DNA of 64,000 nt, taken from contig OU612066.1 in assembly GCA_914767715.1 (NCBI GenBank), positions 1,245,001-1,309,000 of the forward strand. The letters run 5' to 3'. This document shows, in pieces, positions 43,521-53,887 of the stretch. The stretch is from Membranipora membranacea. Lineage: Eukaryota; Bryozoa; Gymnolaemata; Cheilostomatida; Membraniporidae. A program made the translations under genes and the position numbers. Under the pieces are notes generated by a model. The model worked only from the letters and a program-made list of their open reading frames with translations, was not told where the DNA came from and did not search any database. Each line of letters opens with the position of its first letter. Positions within the stretch are counted from its first letter, which is position 1.

Positions 43521-43926
43521 GGCATTACGATCATAGGACTGCCGCTGTTCCTGATTTTGGGCTTGGTGTGGGTGGGGGGTGTGGGTGGGAAGGATGGAAG
43601 CTCTATTTGCTTTGCAGTTGCCAGTTTGGAGTGAACATGACTTTTAACTGCCAAAGTTGGATCATTTATCATACCCGAAACACTTTCTGATTGGTTGGAA
43701 CATATTGTTGTGATGTTGCTTTGAAATGTGTCAATATGACCAAACCAATCAGAAAATGTTTCGGGTATGATAAATGATCCAACTTTGGCAGTTAAAAGTC
43801 ATGTTCACTCCAAACTGACAACTGCAAAGCAAATAGAGCTTCCATCCTTCCCACCCAACACCCCCACCCACACAAGCCCAAAATCAGGAACTACGGCAGT
43901 CCTACGATTATGAGGGTATAATGCTC
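43521..43926. mobile_element. Foldback (MITE-like) element, ~405 bp
   Basis: Nearly the entire element is a long inverted repeat: arms of about 170 bp run from GGACTGCCGCTGTTCCTGAT to its counterpart ATCAGGAACTACGGCAGTCC, with a spacer of a few tens of bases. Matching inner blocks include AGTTGGATCATTTATCATAC and its complement. No open frame. It sits in an intron of the RTK2 pseudogene. Confidence 0.88.
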
Positions 43927-44725
43927 AACAGTCTGTGAGTGAATGGTCATCAAGTTATCGAGCAGCCTGAGGCTGATGTCGTCATCAGGTGATTTGAGGT
44001 TCTCCGTTCACGTGAGCAGATATCTTAGGTTTCAATAGAATTTTCATGTTTCGTTATTGAGACAGTATTTTATATATTGAAACAAATGATATTACAATCT
44101 ACCTTCCGAGTCTTTATATTTTCAGTGGTCATTTGGCGTGACGATATGGGAGTTATTTACTAATGGTAGTTCACCTTATCCAGCTATCGGTAATCTCAGT
44201 GTCTTACAGGAATGTTAACAAGCTGGGTACAGACTTCCCAGACCAGAGAACCTTCCCCTTCAGCTGTGAGTTTTTCCATAATGGTTGGGATTGTTTCCAC
44301 TTGACATGAAAGAAGACAACTGTGTAGTTGCTATCACACAAAGAGTCTGATGTTATTCTTAGCCATTACTATTTCATTCTCATTCACAGCGCGTTCATAT
44401 TGCCAGGTATGAGCTGATGCAGAAGATGTGGGATTCCAAACAATCAAACAGGCCGAGTTTTAGCGAAGGAAATGCTGTGATAAAAACTATAATAACATCA
44501 TTGTCAGAGAATACTGATTATTCATACACTACTGATGAAAGTGCTACGTTTGTGGTAAAATCTGCGTCACCCAGCTTATACTCAGTGGCTCACGAGTATG
44601 ACGAGTTATATGAGGAAGGTACTGGTGTAAGATGTTGTGATCAGGAGATTGACGCTGACAGTCATGTCATGATATGGCAGAAATTTATGATTGATAATGT
44701 AATGTCTATAACGTCATGTGTCTGA

Positions 44726-46213
44726 ATTGCAACATATGTAGTTGATCAGAATAATAATGATTTATACTGATATTTTGTTGAACAAGATATATCAATATTA
44801 AATTGTAATTAAGTGATGTTTCTGTTCCGATCGCCGTAAGAAGAACGAAACATAACTTGTTTTCGATTGTGTCAGACTTGGACCAAAATAAATAGTCAAA
44901 CAAGTAGTGTACTGCAATTCGCTTCTGTTTCAGCATGTTGTGCCGCGTGTAAATGAGGATAAGTTATATCAAATAACATACCGGCACAAGTTTCATGGCA
45001 TTTAGTGCTATATTTGTGGTTTTTGGTGGTACCAGGTTAAAGCTAGTTTAGGGTCAAACTCAAATTTTCACAAAGAGAGTTTTTTTTACTCCACATATAT
45101 AGGGATGAGACAACTCCAGGAATCAAACTGGGTAATTAAAGTATGCGAACTCCACCAAAACTGGCAGAGTTCACTTGCCTGAACTATCAACTGGCATAAT
45201 TCCTCCTCATGGTCCATTACCTGATGATTAACTATCATAGTGATCCGTAGTCTGACTCTCTACAATACAATACAATACAATACAATACAATAAAATACAA
45301 TTCAATACATTACAATACATTACAATACATTACAATACAATAGATATGCAATCATTTCACTTCTGCCACTTCCTTAGCTTGTTTGTTATTTCACTTAACT
45401 ACTTGCGCACAGGTTAATCAATTTTTTGACAAATCTTTATTATTTATAGAGGAAATAAAAACCGTACCTGGTTCAATTTTCGTGATAAACACTTACTTAT
45501 TATATCATACTGACAATCTAAGATACAAAGTTTTTATTACCTACAATATATTCTTTACATTTACCATTACCATTACATCTAAAGTGAAGTTCAGCTCATT
45601 TAAAACATTACTACATGTATTCAACCATATGTTATCAACTTGATCAACATCGGTAAAAATATTTCAGACTGAGTAAATCACTCTAATATGATGGTTAAGA
45701 TTTAATAAAAAACTGTTAAAATGCACTGTATTTAACTTGTCATCCTTATGCCAAGCCCAAAAGGTGATGAAACATAACCAGCACTCTTTTTATATTCTGG
45801 GCATCCAAGGGTGACAACACTCAACGCATGAGCAACTGGTGATACATACTTTTGTAACACATGCAAATCCTCAATTGTATACGGGAAGCCTTACTCTGTT
45901 TCTAGCTATCAATAAACCCTTCAAAAAGTGATTTATTTATTATCATAACACTTGGTGAAGCGTAGTATTCGCACGTCTATAAGGAAATATTGCAGCGCAG
46001 ATGCTTGGTGTTTTTTTCACGGTTGAGATCATCCTGTGATTGAACGCCAAATACCATCACTACTTTCTCTTAGCATACTTTCTGTGACTGCACTAAGCTA
46101 TAGGGAGTGTGGATCTTTCACTCTTGACAGAAAATCACTACTAACCTTCAACCAACAACAGTTTGGCAGCCTGTCGAGGAGTCGCATTCATAACACAGAG
46201 ACAATCGAGACAA
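44726..46213. other. Intergenic region RTK2 to RTK3
   Basis: Has the AATAAA of RTK2 at 44887-44892 and a pentanucleotide array at 45258-45343. It should hold the RTK3 promoter and a first exon with the signal peptide, but no exon could be called with confidence. Confidence 0.4.
45258..45343. repeat. (ACAAT)n microsatellite
   Basis: Pentanucleotide array of ACAAT with interspersed ACATT and AAAAT variants. Confidence 0.9.
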
Positions 46214-49200
46214 ATGAATCTTAACTGGAGAGAAGATGGTATGTGTGCAGCTGATATTTTGTTTCCTTCTCTTTCCTCAGTCAGATATATTTTTATAGTT
46301 GGCAGATGATATACAATGTGCATATTATGAGCAGTATCTGAGTGGTAGGCCATGGATACACTGAGTACTAACTTTAGTCACTGGCTCATTAACCCTTCTC
46401 TCAACTGGCTCAGTTATATGAGATTCAGAGATGGCCTATAGCCCAGCCCCTATAGTCAGGATTGTACACACAGCGGTCCTCAATCAGGTCTCACTAGATC
46501 TGAGTGAGGACCGCTGTGTTTTGTCCTGTACCTCAGTAGATATTTGGAGAGGACAATGTCGGATAAGTCCACAGACTCATATATATAACTACTAAGGTAA
46601 ATTATTATTAAGTCTATAGTTCTTTTGAAGTTCTAGGAATAAAAAAATTTTGTTGTCAAAATTTCACCCCTATACAATGATTTCATTAATGTTCAATAGT
46701 GCCTTAAATATGATATTCTCAGCTCATCACCGTTTGCAGCCATGAAATGTCTGCCACCCAATCAGTCTTCCTATTCTTATACAACAAATAGCTTTGTCTA
46801 ACTGTGATTGATCTTTTTCAGTGCTGCCAACTGTCGGTACGGATTGTCTTGACTGTATACGAAGGGTATGTTCTTGTTTGTAATAGGTCACACATAAACT
46901 TAAAAGCTTATTTGTTTCCAACTGGCATAAGAGGAAGCTCATTAAAAAAACAGGTTGCACTTCAGATGCTTGAAATATTGTACAATTTATTGCTCGGCAA
47001 GTTGTGCTCAATATTGGTTTAGGGATTGATCATTTTAATAAATTTCTCCTTGCTGCACCATAGACTCAGTGTTTGAGCAACGATAACTTCATACGACGAT
47101 CTGATAAATCGTACAAAGTAACTCATGTTCCACCGATCTTATATGGCTCCTAAATAGAAAGTCAATCTGCAAACTGACGAGACTTCTTCCATTCAAATCA
47201 ACTTGAGAAATTCTCTCAAATTTTTCTACAAATGTGTTATATCTTGATTGTATTACTACTTCACTGAGGACAGTGTTTTGTTGCTTGCTTTGTGACAGGG
47301 GTTTTATTGTGATGGTGGGACCACCTACTGAGCCTATTTGATATACTTTATATGTGATGATAAGCATGTATGATACTGTAGGTGGAGATGAATAAGAAGC
47401 ACCAGCCTCGCGCTATCGAGGGTGAGTGTGTCTACCATGACGAGTGGGCGAGAGAGACAGAAGATAGAAAAAATACATGTGGAGGACTGAGTATATATGA
47501 ATCTTACTATGAGAGATGTAGCACGGGTCAGATCCGCAATAACTCCATCGTGTCCGGTGAGTTTGAGGCCCATCTATCATTTGACTGGTCTTGGTCCTGT
47601 TCCTGGTATTGACAATGATAATGTGTTCACAGTGTGACTGATAAGAGCAGTATAACCTCTCCTAGATACTGATGATGTCACAGCTTACCTCCGTCAGCGC
47701 CTCTGTCAGCACCTCTCTACTTATTGTATAATAAATCTGTGTTCTGTGATCTCCAGACTGGAGTGATTTTAGCTGGGACGAGTGTGCGAATAACTCTACA
47801 TGTAGTGTAATATGTGCTCGCCATTACTTAAACCAACAATCACACAGGGGAACTAACTGTGGGAGAGGGTCTATAGAGAGCCGGACTTGTTCAGATTTTG
47901 GGATCATCCATGCGTTTGGTCTTGATGCCTGTCTGAAGAAGCAGGACCTAAATGCCGATGTTCTCTCCTATGTGAGGTGGATGGAAGAGGAGTGTGGAGT
48001 TGTTGACCCTCCTCATCAAGATGAAACAACAAAAAGTAAGTCAAATTCATAAAAGAAAACTGAACTTAGCCGTTTTCCGACTTGCACTATATTCACCATC
48101 ACGGATTGGTTTTCTAAGAAAGATTATGAGATTAAACTAGAATCCTGTTAAAATTATTTCACCAATAACAGGAAATAAACACTGCAATCACTTCGTTTTT
48201 TGACAACCGACGAAGACTCAATAATGTTTCCATCTCACAATTCTTTAGGTCAGACAACAAGTTCTTCACCCATAAACTACGCAGCGATAATAGCCCCAGT
48301 GGTGGCCGTTACTCTAGTGTTAGTTATACTATTACTTGGAGCTATATGGTTCATCCGCAGAAAGAAAAAGCAATTGATCAACAACAGTTTGCCGATGAGC
48401 GGTAAGTGGATAACTTCATATACGATTCTTCTATTTTCCTGTTTATGACATGCCTGGGATTTTAAAGGTGAACATGTTTTATTAAACCTTTTTTCATCAT
48501 TGCAGGTCGATTTTTCATAAATTATAAAATTCACCACCATTAATGTGTACTGTACATTGAGCCTCCGATGCTGCGCAAAACAGTTGTAATGTACACTGAA
48601 CTAATACATCTTACATCACACAACAACCATACAGAGTGGTTGATAATGAAATGCCTCTACCAGCATCCCACCACAGAACTAATGATGCATTCATCCCAAT
48701 TAGCATCATTCCCACAATGCAACTTTTCATATTTAAATCGGTCTGAAATAATGGGTTGATAGGGTTATTGATCAATACTTCAGAGAGAACAATGAATAGT
48801 TACGGAGCAGAACCAGGACGATCAGCTGCTGGCCTCGCAGGATCTCCCAGTTTATATGACATTCATAACTCGCCTCCTGAGATACAGACTATGGTGAAAA
48901 AGTACTGTATATCTATAGGAGATGTGGAAATAAGCGAGGAGATCGGTCGGGGTGAGTGATGATTGATGAGTGATGAGGTCTTCTATGCTGCTGAGAAGCA
49001 GCGTATCAGCCCCTATCAGTAATAGTATAGACAAGAGTCATCAATTTCATTAAGAGTATATGCTGCTATTTGGGTATTAAAGTTCGAGTTCAGAATTTAA
49101 CCTAAATGGTTGGCTATTAAGACAGCACAGTTAAAAAATGAAAACTTATCAGTGAGAGGTGGGCTGTTATGATAGCCAAATTATTATTCACTTTTAGGTC

Positions 49201-52200
49201 AGTTTGGAGTGATACGGCGGGCAAAAATATTCACTGATGAGGGACATGTGCAGTTCAAAATGGCGGCGGTGAAACTGATCAGAAATCTGACACCTGAGAA
49301 TGCTCAGGATGACATCGGTAACTTCCTGAGAGAAGCTCATATGATGAGCCAGTTTGATCATCCCAATGTGCTAAATCTGATGGCAATAATCTGGGAACAG
49401 GGAGAACCACCTGCTGTTGTAACTCCTTATATGGGCAAAGGTAGTCTACTGGATCTGGTCAGAAAAACTGATACGGTAAGATAAGACTGTTTATGCTGAA
49501 TGCTTTTTTATGCGTCTATAATTTCACTGCTTACATAGTTGTACTGTCATGAGGAGGTTTACTACAAGTGGCTAAAGTTTAGAACAATGATAAGCTAAAT
49601 CATTAGCTCCCCCCCCCCCCTGAGAAAGCTAAGCTTGTTACTCATATTAATATATAGACTTCTTCCTTGTAGAATAGTATATTTGGTATTATTCTGCAGT
49701 ACAATTAGCAACTGTCCCATCAAGATGATCTACTTATCACTGCTAAGAAGACAAGGGTTCTTATTCTTCTGTCTGTGTGTCTTTTTTTAGAGCTTTACAG
49801 ACGGTGATTTGATGAATTTTGCAACCCAGATAGTCTGTGGACTGGAATATTTAGAAAAAATGAAGTTTGTTCATCGAGATATAGCTCTGAGAAATTGCCT
49901 GTAAGTTTTCAGTCAGCAGATTCTGTCACTTTTAGTGTTCCATACCTAAATAGCGCTATACGGAATGCGTAATATATACATAACTTAATTTCATAAGCAA
50001 ACAAATAGTGATGAGGATTCCATCGAGATAGGGTGTTGACTGCCTCTCTCTAGATTATGTTTCATCTAATTTCCATTCTACGGCGGCGGCTCAGTCTCCT
50101 AATGCAGGAAAATTGGATCATAAATGATACTAGCCTCCCTCAGTGTTGTATATAAAATACTGTTGTGTTTTCAGTTATTATATTCAAAAGCAACTACCAA
50201 CAGGCAGTGAGTGCTGGTTATCTATGATTCCTATGGTAAGTAAGGTATTTAGTTGCCGTTTCATTTTTGTTTAACAGAGTGAGTGACCTGTTTGTGGTGA
50301 AGATCAGTGATTTTGGACTAACTAGAGATATATATGACAGTAGAATATATGAATGTAATGATTTATCTGAGAAGAGACTGCCCTGGAAATGGCTAGCTCC
50401 TGAGTGTCTCAGGGAAGGAGCCTTCACTCATAAATCTGATGTGGTAAGGCAGACAACTTAATAGTTGTTTCATACCTACATGTATATTTTGACTTAAAGT
50501 GTTTAGGAAAGCAAATAACATCACTGTTCATATCAAAAGAATCCCTTAGCAAGGAACGAAAACACTAAATACAAGGACATTATCGAATGATATGATTGAT
50601 TTCAAACTGTGAAAACCCAGGGTCTAGGAGGGTCTAGACTCTAGAGTCCTAGACTCTAGAGTATGTTATCTCCCCAGTGACAGATTAATACTATAATATC
50701 TTTGACAACCTTTAACATTACTGTTTTGTGATAATTTCTGTACTGTCTTGTGATAATTTCTGGTGTAAGTATAGCAGCCTGGTAGCTCCCCTAGGCAAGC
50801 CAGGGCCAGGCTTACTGATATACTGTCAGTGGAGCATAAATTTAGTGTTTATTAACATACTCCAGACACTTCTAGACCCTGTGTTATCACACTTTGAAAT
50901 TAGTCATATCACTAGATAATGTTCTTGTGCGAGTAAATTTAGGTTCTTTGATCGTTTCTATGAGATTGCTTCGAAATGAACAGTGGCTGTTTTTTGCTTT
51001 CCTAAGCCGTACTGTATTATCCAAGCCTCATCATGTCTTCAAGCCAAACATCATAAACCACTAATTTAAGTGAAAATGATTGTAAGCATAAAATGTAGCT
51101 TTTCCTGCTTCTAAGATTTTCTTTTCAAATTACAAAAATATTACATTGGCAAGTAATTATCACCAAATTTTGCATCATTTCATATTTTTATGTGGGTGGT
51201 TTAGATTTGATTTGTTGCGGAATGAACTAAACTAAACGAATGAACTAAAGTTTAGTTTGGTTACACAAATGCTTGAATTGACAAAAGAGATAAAAAAATG
51301 CAGTGAGACGACTATGCAAAAGAGCATTCCGATAATGATATCCTAGGCTTACATACAAAATTTGTTGGAATTAATGACAATAATATCTAAAATTGAGAAA
51401 CTGCCTAGTGTTGTGAGGAAAAATATTTACCATCATTTTTTCCCTGAATTAATTTATAAACCCGTCACTGTCAACCCAGAAAAATAATCTCAATGTAAGA
51501 GCTACTAGCTAGGTCATTCATATTGCATAATCTTGGTCACTCAATTTTTCTCATGGTTTTGACCATGAGTACATTACAGGATATGTCAAGAAAGAGGGCA
51601 ACACCAATCTAGACCAAACTACTAGGATGTGGAACTAAGTTGTTTGTGAAGAAATGATGAGCCTGCACATGATTAATTACCTTGTGGGGACGAATACAAA
51701 ACATTCCTAAAATGTGGGATTCCCGCCATAACATGATGGCAGAGGGAGCTAGCCAATTAAATAGGATCACCAATCACCATAGGATTAGCCAATTAAATAG
51801 GATCACATATCTGTCAGACATCATTAAGTCTGTCTGTGGCCTTCCTTCAGCTGCTGTTAATGTTGAATCATCCTGAACAGAGTTATCTTAAACTCATCTG
51901 TCAGATTGAGCTCGTGTTGATCCTAATATACCCTAGTGTGTCTTGACAAGCTGATTGTATGCTTGACGAACAGTTTGACGTATTTTCAGTGGTCATTTGG
52001 AGTGACGATATGGGAGTTATTTACTAATGGTAGTTCACCTTATCCAGCTATCGGTAATCTGAGTGTCTTACAGGAATGTTTACAAGCTGGGTACAGACTC
52101 TCCAGACCGGACAGGTTATCTCAGAAAGTGTGAGTCTTACTATAGAGCTGAGCTTATATTTCAGAAGTACCTAACTCTTTTTATTGAAAGAGCCGATCTC

Positions 52201-53207
52201 AAGCCTTCCAAATGATAAAGGAGCTCGGCTTGGTTGAGATAGAGGGTCGGAGGCTCAGCATGTGCCTGCACCAGGGAGACCATACTCCCTGCCTGCATAC
52301 AGGGGTCTCGGGAGAAGGAGATATTTTCAGGTTTAAGATGCAAAGTCGAGGCCGTTAAAATTTGATGATGATAAAAGTGTGATCAAAATACAATAATAGA
52401 ATAATGGTAAGTGTAGAACAGGATACTGTATCCAACCAATGTACTATAATTGATGATGTATGATGACGCGTGTGTCAGTTTCGAGCAGTGGGACATAAGA
52501 AAAATTGAAACAAGGAAATGAGCCACCATATTTTCAAATGAGCCATTTGGCTCATGAGCAAAAGGTTGGGCAGTAGCCAGTAGGGCACTGGTGTATGGAT
52601 GATAATACAGAGACGGTTATCTCTGTGGATTTTCTTCCTGGTTGACAATAGAACGATTTCTCACTATTTGATATTTCCTTTAATTCTCTAAGCCAGAAAT
52701 ATTTACCCCTAACTAGTTTTAGCGCTCCAACGGCAGGATGCTGGTAGAGGCATTTCATTATCAACCACTTGGTTGAGAAAGTGGTTGATAATGAGATGCC
52801 TCAGCATCAACCACCGTCTAAGCGCTTAAACTAACAACTAACTTGACTTGACGGATATGTAACGATAGTTTACTGTCTCCTACCTATCGACATGTTTGTC
52901 ATACCTGTATCAGTACTGTAATCAATATTTACACTACCATAACAGGTACGATCTGATGAGGTTAATGTGGGCAGACGATCCTGACAACAGGCCGGATTTC
53001 GGAGAACTCAATACAGCAATACGAGTACTGACAGAGAGTGAGAACGAAGATACAGGTTACTCTTATACTATGAACGACTCGGGAGAGAAGGGCTCAGCAC
53101 CCCCTGAGGGTTACGAGGTGCCTGTATCCACCTCTGATGGGAATATAGACAGACAATTGAGCAGCGACAGTGGTCCGTATGCAGACAAGCCTGCTTATTA
53201 TAACTAA
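46214..53207 (+). CDS. Receptor tyrosine kinase 3 (RTK3), 11 exons placed, ~599 aa
   Basis: Intact paralogue of RTK1. Exons: 46214-46238, 46822-46865, 47382-47556, 47757-48035, 48249-48401, 48784-48951, 49198-49475, 49791-49900, 50278-50443, 51990-52129, 52946-53207; phases agree throughout. The ectodomain has 12 Cys ([37 protein letters not shown]) and several N-glycosylation sequons. TM about 187-208, followed by IRRKKK. Kinase: [17 protein letters not shown] lysine, FLREA glutamate, Thr at the likely gatekeeper (VVTPYM), HRDIALRN (about 402-409), DFG (422-424), [15 protein letters not shown]. Tail: [25 protein letters not shown], candidate phosphotyrosine docking sites. The ATG at 46214 is probably internal, because an acceptor (CACAG) lies just upstream and no signal peptide is seen. 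AATAAA at 53540-53545. Confidence 0.87.
46467..46520. repeat. Perfect 15-bp-stem inverted repeat
   Basis: ACACAGCGGTCCTCA and TGAGGACCGCTGTGT flank a loop of about 22 nt that is itself partly self-complementary (CTCACTAGATCTGAG). First intron of RTK3. It could be a small foldback element or a structured RNA. Confidence 0.75.
48632..48670. repeat. Arm of a dispersed palindromic repeat
   Basis: Carries AGTGGTTGATAATGAAATGC followed by CTCTACCAGCATCC, which is the reverse complement of the left arm of the palindrome at 52715-52835. In the intron after the RTK3 TM exon. Confidence 0.75.
49609..49620. repeat. C12 homopolymer
   Basis: Run of 12 cytosines in an RTK3 intron; a possible assembly or length-variable site. 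Confidence 0.9.
51221..51258. repeat. AATGAACTAAA repeat, copy 3
   Basis: AATGAACTAAACTAAAC followed by GAATGAACTAAAGTTTAGTT, related to the palindromes at 7106 and 39506, in an RTK3 intron. Confidence 0.7.
52330..52575. repeat. Dispersed repeat, copy in RTK3 intron
   Basis: Diverged relative of 42540-42880. It ends with CATATTTTCAAATGAGCCA and AAAGGTTGGGCAGTAG and is followed after about 140 bp by the palindromic element at 52715-52835. Confidence 0.6.
52715..52835. mobile_element. Small palindromic element (~120 bp)
   Basis: Imperfect inverted repeat with arms of about 55 bp, AGCGCTCCAACGGCAGGATG to TCATTATCAACCACTT on the left and the complementary GTGGTTGATAATGAGATGCC to CCACCGTCTAAGCGCTT on the right. 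A related half is at 48632-48670. Last intron of RTK3. Confidence 0.75.
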
Positions 53208-53887
53208 ACGCTTTCAAAACATTTACTTGCCAGAATATTTATTCATAGCAGAATGATTAATAATTTCAGGTGAAAATGAATAATTCATACATTTTTTTGG
53301 CAACACTGACAAAGTGCCTACATTCAATACAAGGATATATAATCTGACTGCTAAGTAGTCATTCCATTACAGTTATCTGACCATATCAGTCATTGAATCG
53401 AAAATGGGACTGTGCTTGGCCCCCAAATTTATTTTTACAAAATCATGCTTTCAGTATTATCACATACATTTCCTAGTTGTAAATAAGAAAAGAATCTTGT
53501 CAAAATTTTCTCGTCTCAATATCTTGGTTGTGTAAAACTAATAAAAGTTGGCTTTACTATGTTGCTAACAAAAGTAAAATGTTCATAGAAAAAGATCATA
53601 GTTAAGTAACATGACTAGAGAGTACATTGGCAATATGCTGAAACTGAGTGAGTACCTGGCTTTCCTACTTCCCAGACAGGAATATAGAGCCAGGTATTAA
53701 AAACCTCTATGAGATATACAATGTGACACAGGGGAAATCTTACGTGTCACAAGTAGATAGTGCCATACTGATAACTTTCTCTGTGGGAATGTGTTGGTGA
53801 CAGGAAAGCTTTTACTTGAGCCCATGTACGATTTCTGACTTTAGCAGACAGAGCCTGGCACACACAGGCATGTATAGAATGTGTAGC
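53208..53887. other. Convergent 3' region of RTK3 and DGCR8
   Basis: AATAAA for RTK3 lies at 53540-53545 on the plus strand. AATAAA on the minus strand (TTTATT in plus) is at 53428-53433 and again at 53248-53253 for DGCR8. If these are used, the 3' UTRs of the two genes overlap tail to tail. Confidence 0.55.

Larger units (their letters stand above)
39592..44725 (+). pseudogene. RTK2: decayed receptor tyrosine kinase paralogue
   Basis: Homologous exons can be followed at 39592-39610, 39733-39776, 40210-40380, 40832-41122, about 41290-41555, 42252-42361, 42951-43102, 44126-44265 and 44407-44725. The ectodomain keeps its 12 cysteine positions, but there are several breaks. A 1-nt deletion near 40291-40302 brings TGA into frame. 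No counterpart of the transmembrane and juxtamembrane exons exists between 41123 and 41290. The glycine-loop part of the N-lobe exon is truncated. The activation-loop exon is 152 nt instead of 166, a 14-nt deletion that removes the DFG motif, shifts the frame and soon runs into TGA. A TTA-to-TAA change at 44216-44218 adds a stop in the next exon. Splice sites are largely intact, so it may still be transcribed. AATAAA at 44887-44892. A foldback transposon sits in an intron. Confidence 0.88.

Noticed and set aside
46036-46224. Hydrophobic short frame upstream of RTK3 as a possible signal-peptide exon
   Set aside because: It starts at GTG rather than ATG, is in another frame from the RTK3 exon it overlaps, and has no suitable donor.
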